From the IMG/VR virus record IMGVR_UViG_3300043420_001655, positions 1 to 28,713 of that record: a DNA stretch of 28,713 nucleotides. One strand, given 5' to 3'. The translations under genes and the position numbers were made by a program. The stretch comes from a virus. Each line of letters begins with the position of its first letter. Within the stretch, counting starts at the first letter, position 1. This document shows, in pieces, positions 12,560 to 21,244 of the stretch. Under the pieces are notes generated by a model. It saw nothing but the letters and a program-made list of their open reading frames with translations. It did no database searches and had not been told where the DNA came from.

Positions 12560-13306
12560 CTATTTAATGTTGTTTTTGATAATGTCAATAAGTTTTGTAT
12601 TTCTGTTCTCTAATACAACTTTTAGTTCTTCTTTGAAAGCAACTGTAAAAGTGTAATCAACAAACTGTTTTGTTCTCGTATAACTAACGCTCATCATTAC
12701 ATGTTGAAAACCAGTTATACCTCTGGATACTACCCCTATTATTTGCCACTTGCTATCAAACATGGGAGAGCCAGAACTTCCTCCCATGCCAGTTACGCTG
12801 TGAAGGTCAAGTGCATGTTTTTCTTCTTTTAGTTTGAGTTGTCCTTGGTAGTGTCCTTCAAAAGATAGCGACATGTTTGGTGCGTGTATTCCCATTGGTG
12901 CCGCTATATTATATACCTTATCACCTATTTCTGGCTCTGAATCGCTCATTTTTACAGCACGCCAAGCAATAAAGTCTGTAATCAATATACATAAATCATC
13001 TTCATTAGAGCGAACAAAGGTTATGATTTCATATTCTTTTTCATAGTGATCTAAAACTCTCATAGCAACTGTGTTATCTTTACAAATATGACCAGCAGTA
13101 AGAACAAGAGTTTTATCATCAATATGATTGACGATTACACCGGACCCGGTGCTGATGTAGTCTTCTGTGGCGACTTCAATCTTCACAAAAGAAGTTTTTG
13201 GAGCATTTTTCATGGTGATACTCTCACCAAGAGTGATACATCCACAACTGGCACAGAAAACCAGGAGTGCTATCATGCCAATGAGTTGTTTGAAAAACTG
13301 CGGCAT
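12560..13306 (-). CDS. Exported trypsin-like serine protease
   Basis: This 248-residue protein is the only clear minus-strand gene. It opens with a hydrophobic export signal (about 8-20) ending in CASCGC, which may be a lipoprotein cleavage site (C21 or C23). The chymotrypsin-fold triad is visible: H73 in LTAGHIC, D104 in NEDDLCIL and S178 in GGSSGSP. GDKVYNIAAPMG precedes the Ser segment as in trypsin/DegP-like proteases, and no PDZ domain follows. It should act in the periplasm or at the cell surface. Its opposite orientation and separation from neighbours are typical of cargo (moron) genes. The ribosome binding site is weak and no firm promoter is seen. Roles could include modifying host envelope proteins or blocking other phages. 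Confidence 0.82.
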   Translation of the reverse strand: MPQFFKQLIGMIALLVFCASCGCITLGESITMKNAPKTSFVKIEVATEDYISTGSGVIVNHIDDKTLVLTAGHICKDNTVAMRVLDHYEKEYEIITFVRSNEDDLCILITDFIAWRAVKMSDSEPEIGDKVYNIAAPMGIHAPNMSLSFEGHYQGQLKLKEEKHALDLHSVTGMGGSSGSPMFDSKWQIIGVVSRGITGFQHVMMSVSYTRTKQFVDYTFTVAFKEELKVVLENRNTKLIDIIKNNIK

Positions 13307-13366
13307 ATAAGTAACTATATTGCCACAGCCTAAAAGACAAAAACAATATAAAAAGTTAGGAATAAA

Positions 13367-14683
13367 ATGAAAAAAATATTTGTGTTAGATACAAGTGTAT
13401 GTCTTGCAAGTGCCAACGCTGTTTATAGCTTTGGCAAGGACGATGTTTATATCCCTCTAAAAGTGCTTGAAGAGGTTGATAAACACAAAAATCGTCAAGA
13501 TGGGGTGGGACAAAATGCTCGCATGTTTATCAAAATACTTGATGAACTGCGAGACAAGGGTTCTTTACAAGAAGGCGTAAGACTACAAAAGGGCAAGGGT
13601 TTTCTTCGCTCTGCTGCACTTACAGTATCAGATTTTCCAACAGACTTGGATCTTTCTGTTCCGGATCATGTCATTATCGCAACAGCTTCTGGTATAGCGA
13701 AAACGCACCAAGATAAAAGAGTTGTTGTTGTTTCACGCGATATAAATATGCGTGTTATTTGCGATTCTATTGGTCTTGGTTCACAAGATTATGACGCAAA
13801 TCAAGTTATAAATGACAGTTCGGAGCTTTATTCTGGTCTTTGCGAAATGGTTGTTGATGACGAGTTTATTGAAAGAATATACAAAGGAGAAGACCTCTTT
13901 CTTGAAGATAGCAAAACAGATAAACTATTTCCAAATCAGTTTATAACTCTTGTATCAAACAAAAATGTAAACAAAACAGCACTGGCAAGGTTTCTAACAA
14001 AAGAACAGCCACTTCGCCGCCTTGCCGAGTTCAAAGGCAGGCATAAAGTGTTCGGAGTAGAATCCAGAAATCGCGAACAAAGCTTTGCCATGGATCTGCT
14101 CATGGACCCAAGTGTTCCAATCGTCAGCTTGGTTGGTAAAGCAGGTTCTGGTAAAACTTTATCAGCAGTAGCAGCAGGATTGGCCCAGTTGCTTGAAAAG
14201 GGCAGCTACACCCGCTTGATAGTCTCACGACCAGTTCAGCCATTAGGACGCGATATAGGCTTTTTGCCAGGCACTCTTGAAGAGAAGATGATGCCTTGGC
14301 TAACTCCAATCCAAGATAACTTACAGTTCCTTCTTGGTAACGATAAGGCTACCTTACAGCAGTATATGGATACTGGAAAAATAGAAATAGAAGCACTTAC
14401 ATATATTCGTGGTCGTAGCATTGCCAAAGCATTTATGATAATAGATGAAGCACAAAATCTTTCATCACATGAACTAAAAACAATCGTTACTCGCGTTGGT
14501 GAAGGAACAAAAATAGTTCTTACAGGCGATATAGAACAAATAGACAATGTCTATGTCAATGATACAAGCAATGGTCTTGCTTATGCTGTTGAAAAGTTCA
14601 AACACTATTCACTTGCTGGTCATGTGACCTTGAGCAAGGGCGAAAGATCTGCCGTAGCAAGTCTTGCAGCAAAAGTTCTTTGA
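13367..14683 (+). CDS. phoH: PhoH-like ATPase with N-terminal PIN domain
   Basis: This 438-residue protein joins a PIN nuclease-like domain to a PhoH ATPase, as in PhoH2 proteins. PIN acidic residues are in place: D8 (VLDTSV), E35 (LEEVD), D100 (VPDHVI) and D125 (SRDINMR). The ATPase has Walker A GKAGSGKT at 257-264, SRPVQPLGRDIGFLPG at 287-302, Walker B IIDEAQN at 358-364 and TGDIEQID at 386-393. PhoH2 enzymes of bacteria have RNA unwinding and cleaving activity; phage versions are common in marine myoviruses but their role is unsettled. An AGGA ribosome binding site lies six bases before the ATG. It is followed closely by a small gene with its own GAGGAG. Confidence 0.93.
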   Translation: MKKIFVLDTSVCLASANAVYSFGKDDVYIPLKVLEEVDKHKNRQDGVGQNARMFIKILDELRDKGSLQEGVRLQKGKGFLRSAALTVSDFPTDLDLSVPDHVIIATASGIAKTHQDKRVVVVSRDINMRVICDSIGLGSQDYDANQVINDSSELYSGLCEMVVDDEFIERIYKGEDLFLEDSKTDKLFPNQFITLVSNKNVNKTALARFLTKEQPLRRLAEFKGRHKVFGVESRNREQSFAMDLLMDPSVPIVSLVGKAGSGKTLSAVAAGLAQLLEKGSYTRLIVSRPVQPLGRDIGFLPGTLEEKMMPWLTPIQDNLQFLLGNDKATLQQYMDTGKIEIEALTYIRGRSIAKAFMIIDEAQNLSSHELKTIVTRVGEGTKIVLTGDIEQIDNVYVNDTSNGLAYAVEKFKHYSLAGHVTLSKGERSAVASLAAKVL

Positions 14684-14692
14684 GGAGAAAAA

Positions 14693-14941
14693 ATGGAAGA
14701 CAGGGAAATAGAAGAAAAAATAGTGGAAAAAGATAATCCACTAAAAGAAATGTTCGTTCAGTATGTTGGAGAAAAACTAAAGCCAGAAAATGGCGAAGTA
14801 AATGTTGAAATGTGTGTGCAAGTATTGGCAGACGAGTTCCCAGACTTTTTATTACTTGTAGCGCAAGAAAACTTTATTAGAGGTTATCGTCAATGTCTAG
14901 TCGACATGGAGAATGCACCAAGTGAACAAAAAACAGAATAG
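14693..14941 (+). CDS. Conserved hypothetical phage protein, 82 residues
   Basis: This small acidic helical protein has the core VNVEMCVQVLADEFPDFLLLVAQENFIRGYRQCL, written here as adjoining parts: VNVEMCVQVLADEFPDF then LLLVAQENFIRGYRQCL. I remember a similar protein as a frequent unnamed companion in marine T4-like phages, but no function is established. It has an excellent GAGGAG ribosome binding site, follows phoH after nine bases and overlaps the next gene by 29 bases. It has no Cys cluster, no membrane segment and no known motif. Confidence 0.65.
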   Translation: MEDREIEEKIVEKDNPLKEMFVQYVGEKLKPENGEVNVEMCVQVLADEFPDFLLLVAQENFIRGYRQCLVDMENAPSEQKTE

Positions 14942-15608
14942 GTTTTTTAGATCTGGAAATCAGATCAAGTTGATTGAGCAAACAGTATTTGGCAGTGTCA
15001 ATGTTATCCAACAGGAAACACTGCCAGATAATGTAAATATAAACAATATATTGAAGAAACTTGAAATAGTCATCCCAGAACACTTTATACAAAACCTTGA
15101 TGGCATTTATATAGGAACATATAGTTTTTTATTAGACAGAGAACTGAATGCACAATATAAAGATGGTGTCATCTATGTTCTTGCCGACCAAGATAATGAA
15201 ATGGATATATACGACGATATCGTGCATGAAATAGCTCACTGCGTAGAAGAAACATATGGTCCAGATATATATGAGGACGGAGACTTGGAGCAGGAGTTTT
15301 TACGCAAAAGACGTCGTTTGTTTGACATTCTGCGCTCCTACGGCTATACTGATGGAATGCCCGAGGCCAAGTTTATGAACCCGGATTTTGATCACAAGTT
15401 TGATCAGTATCTGTATTCAACTGTTGGCTATCCTGTATTAGCTCAACTTGTACCGGATTTGTTTGTATCTCCATATGGTGCCACATCTTTGAGAGAATAT
15501 TTTGCAAATGCTTTTGAACACTATTTTGCTCACAGAGGATATAAAAGAGTTCAAAATGTTTCACCATCTGTTTATGAAAAGATAGAAATGCTATTGGGCG
15601 ATAACTGA
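14913..15608 (+). CDS. HExxH metallopeptidase-like protein (ATLF-like motif layout)
   Basis: This 231-residue protein has HEIAH at 105-109 in DDIVHEIAHCVEE and, 86 residues later, LREYFANAFEHYF (E195 or E202), a layout like anthrax lethal-factor-type and other gluzincins in which a downstream ExxA/ExF helix gives the third zinc ligand. It has no signal peptide. The ATG at 14913 lies too close to GGAG (14908-14911). A GTG at 14922 has better spacing to the same GGAG, so the true start may be there. It lies between the 82-residue protein and the Cas4-like nuclease, on one message. It could be a virion or anti-host protease; the substrate is unknown. Confidence 0.65.
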   Translation: MHQVNKKQNRFFRSGNQIKLIEQTVFGSVNVIQQETLPDNVNINNILKKLEIVIPEHFIQNLDGIYIGTYSFLLDRELNAQYKDGVIYVLADQDNEMDIYDDIVHEIAHCVEETYGPDIYEDGDLEQEFLRKRRRLFDILRSYGYTDGMPEAKFMNPDFDHKFDQYLYSTVGYPVLAQLVPDLFVSPYGATSLREYFANAFEHYFAHRGYKRVQNVSPSVYEKIEMLLGDN

Positions 15609-15622
15609 AAAGAGGTATCGTT

Positions 15623-16432
15623 TTGACAAGAGAAAATAAAAAACCAGACTATGTAAGTTTTTCTTCAATCAAAGATTGGAAGTTTTGTCCTTTTTACTAC
15701 AAGCTTACTCGCGTAGAAGGTATTGCTGCTGGCAGCGAATCAATACATACTGCCTTTGGAAAAGCGCTTCATTCAACTTTGGAAAAAGTTTTTGCACAAG
15801 AAAAAGAAGATTCTTTTGACTATTCAAAAGACTTTTCAAGCAACTTTCAAAAAGAAATATCTTCTCTTGCGGAAGAGGTAAGAAAAACAATATCAGAAAA
15901 AGATATAAACGATTTTGATGCACAGGGACGGGAGCTTGCCTATCTCGCACTTCCTGCTGCCAAAGAATATTTTGGTGATTTTGATTTCATTTCAGCAGAA
16001 GAAAACTTGATGGAAGATATTGAAGAATATAAAATAGATGATTTCAAGTTCAAAGGATATATTGATCTTGTTATTAGAACAAAAGCAGACAAAAAGTATC
16101 ATATTATTGACTGGAAAACTTGTAGCTGGGGATGGGAACCTCAAAAAAAGAGTGACGCCATGACAACATATCAACTTACCTACTACAAGCACTTCTTTGC
16201 AAAGAAGATGAATACCAGTCCTGACAACATTGAAACTCATTTTGGCCTTCTAAAAAGAACAGCAAAAAAAGATAAAGTAGAAATATTCCGTGTTAGTAGC
16301 GGTGAGAAAAAAGTAACCAATGCTCTTAAACTTTTACAAGAATGTGTGCATAATGTCGACCACGAAAGATTTGTGAAAAATAGACTATCTTGTTCAAGAT
16401 GTTCTTTTCACAGAACTCCACACTGTCCTTGA
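15623..16432 (+). CDS. Cas4/RecB-like PD-(D/E)xK nuclease with Fe-S cysteines
   Basis: This 269-residue protein starts at TTG with an AGAGGT ribosome binding site. The order of motifs is that of Cas4/AddB-type nucleases: SFSSIKDWKFCP (C22), FGKALH (H50), FKGYIDLV (D148), IIDWKT (D163, K165) and TYQLTYYKHFF (Q184, Tyr motif). Three further Cys follow at the end in CSRCSFHRTPHC (C257, C260, C268). The four Cys should bind a 4Fe-4S cluster that staples the N- and C-termini. Such enzymes trim DNA ends, usually as 5'-3' exonucleases in recombination. No CRISPR array or cas1/cas2 is nearby, so a recombination or DNA-processing role is more likely than spacer acquisition. Confidence 0.85.
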   Translation: MTRENKKPDYVSFSSIKDWKFCPFYYKLTRVEGIAAGSESIHTAFGKALHSTLEKVFAQEKEDSFDYSKDFSSNFQKEISSLAEEVRKTISEKDINDFDAQGRELAYLALPAAKEYFGDFDFISAEENLMEDIEEYKIDDFKFKGYIDLVIRTKADKKYHIIDWKTCSWGWEPQKKSDAMTTYQLTYYKHFFAKKMNTSPDNIETHFGLLKRTAKKDKVEIFRVSSGEKKVTNALKLLQECVHNVDHERFVKNRLSCSRCSFHRTPHCP

Positions 16433-16441
16433 GGAAGTTTG

Positions 16442-17707
16442 ATGAATAAAAAAATAAAAATACTAACCATAAGTGACCACATTATGAGTCCTTCTGGTGT
16501 TGCTACGCAGACAAAATATATTGTAGAATCAATGCTCAAAACAGGCAAATATCAGTTTGTTTGTCTTGGTGGTGCAGTAAAGCACAATGATTATAGGCCA
16601 CAAAAAACCCAAGAATGGGGAGACGATTTGGTCATAGTGCCTGTTGATGGGTATGGAACTCAAGACCTTATAAGACAACTACTAAAACAACAAAAACCAG
16701 ACATTCTTTGGTTTATGACCGATCCAAGATTCTATACTTGGTTATGGGAAATAGAAGACGAAATAAGATGCAATGTTCCAATGGTTTATTATCATGTGTG
16801 GGACAACTATCCATATCCAAAGTTCAATCGCGCATATTACGAATCAAACGATGTGATAGCAACAATATCAAAAGTAACAGACGATATTGTTAGAAATGTC
16901 GCTCCTTCAGTAGAACCACACTATATTCCACATTGTGTGAACATGGAGGTATTCAAAAAATACCCAGAAGATAAAGTAAGTCAATTTACAAAGATGGTTT
17001 ATCCAAATGCTGGAGGTAAAAAATTTACAGTATTTTGGAACAGCAGAAATGCTCGTAGAAAAAATCCCGGTTCAGTTATCTGGTGGTTTGCAGACTTTCT
17101 GAAACAAGTTCCAGCGGGTTCTGCTCGTCTGTTAATGCACACAGATCCAAAAGATGTGCACGGACCAGATCTTGAAGCCATAATAAATGAACTGGGCGTG
17201 AATAACGGCGAAATAATGTTTTCACCAGCAAGAATAGGACCACAAGATCTTGCAATGATGTATAATATGGCTGATGTAACTGTTAGTTTGAGTGATGCAG
17301 AGGGTTTCGGCCTTTCAACTATGGAAAGCCTTGCTTGTGAGACTCCAATAATTGTTCCAAGAACTGGTGGATTACAGGAGCAGGTAAAAGACAGCGACGG
17401 AAATCATTTTGGCATTGAACTGCCAATAGCATCACAAATGATTGTTGGCTCTCAAGAGGTCCCATTCATTTACGAAGATCGCGTTGCAAAAGAAGATTTT
17501 GTAAATGCTCTTTTGAAAATGTATAACATGTCTCAAAAAGAAAGAGATGCTCTTGGTGCAGCAGGAAGAGAACACCTAAATAAAAACTATAATATGGCAG
17601 TTCTTATGAACAAGTGGGATCAGCTCTTTACAAAGATACACGAACAACTTGGTTCATGGGAAAATAGAAAAGGTTATAGTCGCTGGACTCTAAAGGAGAT
17701 AGCATGA
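16442..17707 (+). CDS. Glycosyltransferase family 4 (GT-B)
   Basis: This 421-residue GT-B enzyme has an N-terminal Rossmann half opening with ILTISDHIMSPSGVATQTKY, in which the GVA/Gly loop binds the acceptor side. Its C-terminal donor half contains VTVSLSDAEGFGLSTMESLACETPII with the retaining E-x7-E pair. It transfers a sugar from a nucleotide donor with retention; donor and acceptor are not predictable. An ATG directly follows TTG at the junction, and the 16442 start has GAGGAA six bases upstream. Base and codon use match the phage core, unlike the cassette that begins in the next gene, so this looks like a resident phage gene. Confidence 0.88.
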   Translation: MNKKIKILTISDHIMSPSGVATQTKYIVESMLKTGKYQFVCLGGAVKHNDYRPQKTQEWGDDLVIVPVDGYGTQDLIRQLLKQQKPDILWFMTDPRFYTWLWEIEDEIRCNVPMVYYHVWDNYPYPKFNRAYYESNDVIATISKVTDDIVRNVAPSVEPHYIPHCVNMEVFKKYPEDKVSQFTKMVYPNAGGKKFTVFWNSRNARRKNPGSVIWWFADFLKQVPAGSARLLMHTDPKDVHGPDLEAIINELGVNNGEIMFSPARIGPQDLAMMYNMADVTVSLSDAEGFGLSTMESLACETPIIVPRTGGLQEQVKDSDGNHFGIELPIASQMIVGSQEVPFIYEDRVAKEDFVNALLKMYNMSQKERDALGAAGREHLNKNYNMAVLMNKWDQLFTKIHEQLGSWENRKGYSRWTLKEIA

Positions 17708-19698
17708 GAAAAAAAGTTATTGTTCGCGCCCCCGCCATGAGTTTATCTGGATATGGGGAACAAGCAAGATTTGCTCTTCGTTCTATGAGACAGCACGAAG
17801 ATAAGTTTGATATATATTTAGAAAATATTCCATGGGGAAAAACCGGCTGGCTGACTGAAGAATCCGAAGAAACCAGTTGGATACAAATGCTTATGGCCAA
17901 AACTCATCATGCAGTTCAGCAAAAACAAACTTTTGATATCAGTCTGCAGATAACAATCCCAAATGAGTTCCAAAAAATGGCACCTGTAAATATTGGTTAT
18001 ACAGCAGGCATAGAAACAACAAAAGTATCTCCACAATGGATTGAAAAATGCCGTCTTATGGACAAGGTTATTGTTGTATCAAATCATTCAAAACAAGTTT
18101 TTGACATGACTGAATATAAACTACAAAACCCACAAAACGGGCAAATAATAGACTTCAAAAATACAACTCCTGTTGAGGTAGTTCATTTCCCAGTAAAACT
18201 TGCAGAAAAGAAAGAGGCAAATCTTGAACTAAAAACCGATTTCAACTTTCTTTCTGTTGCTCAATGGGGACCAAGGAAAAATGTAGAAGCAACGCTTGTA
18301 TCTTTTTTGAAGGAGTTCAAAAATGATCCTGATGTTGGTCTTGTTCTCAAACTAAATGTGGCAAAAAACTGCGTTACTGACAGACTTGTTTGTGAAAAAA
18401 GAATAAATAATATTATCAAAAATCACAAAGAAGCAAAGTGCAAAGTATATCTACTACACGGGAATATGACAGAAGCAGAAATGAGAAGCCTGTATTGTCA
18501 TCCAAAGATAAAAGCATTTGTATCAACAACTCATGGCGAAGGTTTTGGTCTTCCAATGTTTGAAGCAGTAGTAGAAGGATTGCCAGTGATTGCTCCAAAG
18601 TGGAGTGGTCATGTTGATTTCTTGCTTGCCCCGGTAAAAGAAGATGGCAAAGTGCGAATGAGAAATCATTTTACAAGCATTGATTTTGATTTAGGTGTTG
18701 TAAACAAAGAGGCAGTTTGGGATGGGGTAGTGCAAGCAGATAGTCAGTGGTGTTTTGTAAAAGAACACAGTGTTATGGATGCCATGAGAAAAGTTCAAAA
18801 GAATCATGGTGCTGCTCTTGCTCAATCAAGAAAATTGAAAGAGCATGTATTGGAAGAGTTTGCAGAAGAAAAACAAGTAGAGAAATTTTTAGTTAATTTA
18901 GGAGTTTTTACAAAAAAAATTGAATTAACTCCCAAACAAGTAACTGGTTTAAGTTTTTGTATTCCAACTCACGGAAAAAGACTTGAAAAAACACTATTGA
19001 CAATCAATAGTATTAAGAAGCAAGACTGGAAAGATATTCCTCATGAAATTATAATTTGCGGTGATGTTGATAATTTTAAAGATATTGATGGAGTTATTCT
19101 AGTAGATAAGAAGGATGCAGCACATAGCAGAAAAGTTTCTGTATTAAGAAATTCAGCTGCAGATATGGCCAAATATGATGTTGTGTTCTGTGATGATGAT
19201 GTAATTTTAGATAAAAAATGGTTAGATGGTTTGAGTGAGTTTTCAAAAAATGAAGGCTGGGAAGTATTAGGAAATAAAGTATTAAATCCAGATGGAACTA
19301 GATACTGGGATCGCTCTCTGTTGAATCCTCATGTATTGGTTGATTATGATCATCCCAAAGAAGATAATAGACTCTATCAATCATCAGCTTTCTTTTTAGT
19401 TAGAAAAGAAGTTTTTGAAAAAGTAAGATGGGATGAAACAAAATTAGTCTTTGCTGACAAAGAAGGTGGTATTCCGGAAGATGTGCAATATTCTTTAGAT
19501 CTGGTAAAGAATAATATATTGCTTTCTTTTAATAAGAATAGTTTAGTATGGCATAATGATGATACATACACAGAGTTTAGTTCTGCTGAACAAAATCTGA
19601 CTTTGAAGAAATCTATATTAAAAGAAAAGCTTGGTTTTCATTTTTTTCTTCCAGAAGATCAAGAATATATTATTTTAGTACAGGATTTGAAACAATGA
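17704..19698 (+). CDS. Bifunctional glycosyltransferase: GT4 fused to GT2
   Basis: This 664-residue fusion starts with a GT-B GT4 domain (about 1-400; SLSGYGEQAR near the start, THGEGFGLPMFEAVVEGLP with E279 and E287). It then has a GT-A GT2-like domain (about 412-664; LSFCIPTHGKRLEKTL, the metal/donor motif FCDDDV at 496-500, and SAFFLVRKEVFEKV with later GGIPEDVQYSLDL as acceptor-side elements). Codon use changes sharply at the junction: Leu shifts from CTT/CTA to TTA after about 18,880. The GT4 half is therefore phage-like, while the GT2 half matches the AT-rich cassette. It overlaps both neighbours by 4 bases in ATGA junctions. It probably extends a glycan two steps at a time. Confidence 0.87.
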   Translation: MRKKVIVRAPAMSLSGYGEQARFALRSMRQHEDKFDIYLENIPWGKTGWLTEESEETSWIQMLMAKTHHAVQQKQTFDISLQITIPNEFQKMAPVNIGYTAGIETTKVSPQWIEKCRLMDKVIVVSNHSKQVFDMTEYKLQNPQNGQIIDFKNTTPVEVVHFPVKLAEKKEANLELKTDFNFLSVAQWGPRKNVEATLVSFLKEFKNDPDVGLVLKLNVAKNCVTDRLVCEKRINNIIKNHKEAKCKVYLLHGNMTEAEMRSLYCHPKIKAFVSTTHGEGFGLPMFEAVVEGLPVIAPKWSGHVDFLLAPVKEDGKVRMRNHFTSIDFDLGVVNKEAVWDGVVQADSQWCFVKEHSVMDAMRKVQKNHGAALAQSRKLKEHVLEEFAEEKQVEKFLVNLGVFTKKIELTPKQVTGLSFCIPTHGKRLEKTLLTINSIKKQDWKDIPHEIIICGDVDNFKDIDGVILVDKKDAAHSRKVSVLRNSAADMAKYDVVFCDDDVILDKKWLDGLSEFSKNEGWEVLGNKVLNPDGTRYWDRSLLNPHVLVDYDHPKEDNRLYQSSAFFLVRKEVFEKVRWDETKLVFADKEGGIPEDVQYSLDLVKNNILLSFNKNSLVWHNDDTYTEFSSAEQNLTLKKSILKEKLGFHFFLPEDQEYIILVQDLKQ

Positions 19699-20366
19699 AA
19701 AAGTTAGGAATAATAATTCCCTATAGAGATAGGGAGGAACATTTAAAAAAATTTGTTCCTCACATGATAAACTTCTTAAAAAATAAATTATCATATTCCA
19801 TTTTAGTTGTTGAACAAACCAATGATCTCCCGTTTAATCGTGCAAAATTGTTAAATATTGGGTTTGATCGTTTGAAGGATTGGTGTGATTACTTTTGTTT
19901 TCATGATATTGATATGCTTCCAATAAGTGAAGAATGTGATTATTCTGAAATAAATGGAGTCTGTAAATTATCTTATTATGTAAGTCAGTTTAACTTTATT
20001 CCAAGACCATCTGATGAATTAGGTGGAGTAACTTTGATTGATAAAGACAGCTTTTTGAGTGTCAATGGATATAGAAATGATTATTTTGGTTGGGGTTTAG
20101 AGGATAATGATTTTGCTTTAAGATGTAAAACGAAATCAATTCCTTTTAATTTGAGAATGGGAAGATATATGTCTATTTATCATAAACCAAATGGAGATAC
20201 TCATGGAGATCCGCCATCTAAAGAAACAATTCAAAATAGAATAAAATTTCATAATATTGTCAATTCACAAGGCGATTTATTTTTAAATGGGTATTCACAA
20301 TTAAAGTATAAAGTTTTAAATATTGAAGAAAAACAAAATTTTACTTTAATAAAAGTTGATATATGA
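19695..20366 (+). CDS. GT7-like beta-1,4-galactosyltransferase
   Basis: This 223-residue protein has the full signature of the GT7 (B4GalT-like) family, best known from animals: IIPYRDREEHLKKFVPH, FNRAKLLNIGF (47-57), the metal motif FHDIDMLP (D71, D73), GGVTLIDKDSFLSVNGYRND and FGWGLEDNDFALR (132-144). Family members transfer galactose or GalNAc from UDP-sugar to GlcNAc-type acceptors with inversion. No signal or membrane anchor is present, as expected for cytoplasmic assembly. It is translationally coupled to both neighbours. Together with the adjacent GT10 enzyme it suggests a fucosylated Gal-GlcNAc-like product; the exact sugars are inference. Confidence 0.82.
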   Translation: MKKLGIIIPYRDREEHLKKFVPHMINFLKNKLSYSILVVEQTNDLPFNRAKLLNIGFDRLKDWCDYFCFHDIDMLPISEECDYSEINGVCKLSYYVSQFNFIPRPSDELGGVTLIDKDSFLSVNGYRNDYFGWGLEDNDFALRCKTKSIPFNLRMGRYMSIYHKPNGDTHGDPPSKETIQNRIKFHNIVNSQGDLFLNGYSQLKYKVLNIEEKQNFTLIKVDI

Positions 20367-21244
20367 AAATAAAATTTGTTGCAAATTACGATAATGATTT
20401 GAATATATACAAAAGCATTCTAAATTGTTTTAAATTAACACAACAAGAAAAACAAATGCTCACATATGAAGAACATTATGAATACTTAGGAATATTTAAC
20501 GGATATCGTGGAGAGATAAAGACAAAAAGAGATAATGTTTTTGGTTTTTTGCAAGAACCCATAGGCAATATAAACTATGATAGAAATCTGCATCACTATT
20601 GCAAAAAAATATTTTGTCAATCTTCAGAAATGTTTAAGCCAAATACGGGCGTAATTGAGAATCATCTATGTATGTTCTATAGCAGCCATACCACTTATCA
20701 CCATACAAATTTTGATGATAACTTCAATAAGCCAAAAAACTTGTGTATTTTTATGTCTGGTATTTCATCCCCAAATAATTCAAAATGGGTAAATTCAAAT
20801 TATTCCAAAAGATTAAATTTACTAAATAAAATTTTAAGTTCAGATTTGGATATTGATATATACGGAAGAGGTCTAAACATAGCGGATAGTAGATATAAAG
20901 GAAGCCCAGATAATAAGCACGAAATATTAAAACAGTATCGTTATTCAATTGCTATAGAAAATTGTTGTGAAAACAACTATGTTAGTGAGAAATTCTTTGA
21001 TTGTATTCTTAACAATACAGTTCCACTATATTATGGTTGTCCAAATATTGATAAGATATTTAATAGTGCTTCTTATGAAACTTTAGATCTTGATAATAAA
21101 AATATTATACAAGACATAAAAAATTTAATTTTAAATGATAACTTTAAATATAAAAATTCTATATTAGAAGATAAAGAGAAGTATTTTACAAATTTCAATC
21201 CTCTTTACGCAATTCAAAAAAATATAAATCAAGGAAACATATGA
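20363..21244 (+). CDS. GT10-like alpha-1,3/4-fucosyltransferase
   Basis: This 293-residue protein matches the GT10 fold in its C-terminal donor half: DIDIYGRGLN, YRYSIAIENCCENNYVSEKFFDC (given as YRYSIAIENC then CENNYVSEKFFDC, with E199 and E209-K210), and NTVPLYYGCPNID. In GT10 enzymes this segment binds GDP-fucose. The N-terminal half is divergent, as is usual where acceptor specificity lies. The GDP-fucose synthase genes lie a few kilobases downstream in the same cassette, which supports the donor assignment. It overlaps its neighbours by 4 bases. The alternative is another GDP-sugar transferase of the same fold. Confidence 0.82.
   Translation: MKIKFVANYDNDLNIYKSILNCFKLTQQEKQMLTYEEHYEYLGIFNGYRGEIKTKRDNVFGFLQEPIGNINYDRNLHHYCKKIFCQSSEMFKPNTGVIENHLCMFYSSHTTYHHTNFDDNFNKPKNLCIFMSGISSPNNSKWVNSNYSKRLNLLNKILSSDLDIDIYGRGLNIADSRYKGSPDNKHEILKQYRYSIAIENCCENNYVSEKFFDCILNNTVPLYYGCPNIDKIFNSASYETLDLDNKNIIQDIKNLILNDNFKYKNSILEDKEKYFTNFNPLYAIQKNINQGNI

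Noticed and set aside
12560-12566. CTATTTA at the end of the minus-strand protease gene
   Set aside because: It overlaps the stop codon of that gene and faces no start codon, so it is probably chance.
13088-13333. Plus-strand frame opposite the serine protease
   Set aside because: The minus strand carries a full catalytic triad and export signal; the plus frame has no motif or ribosome binding site.
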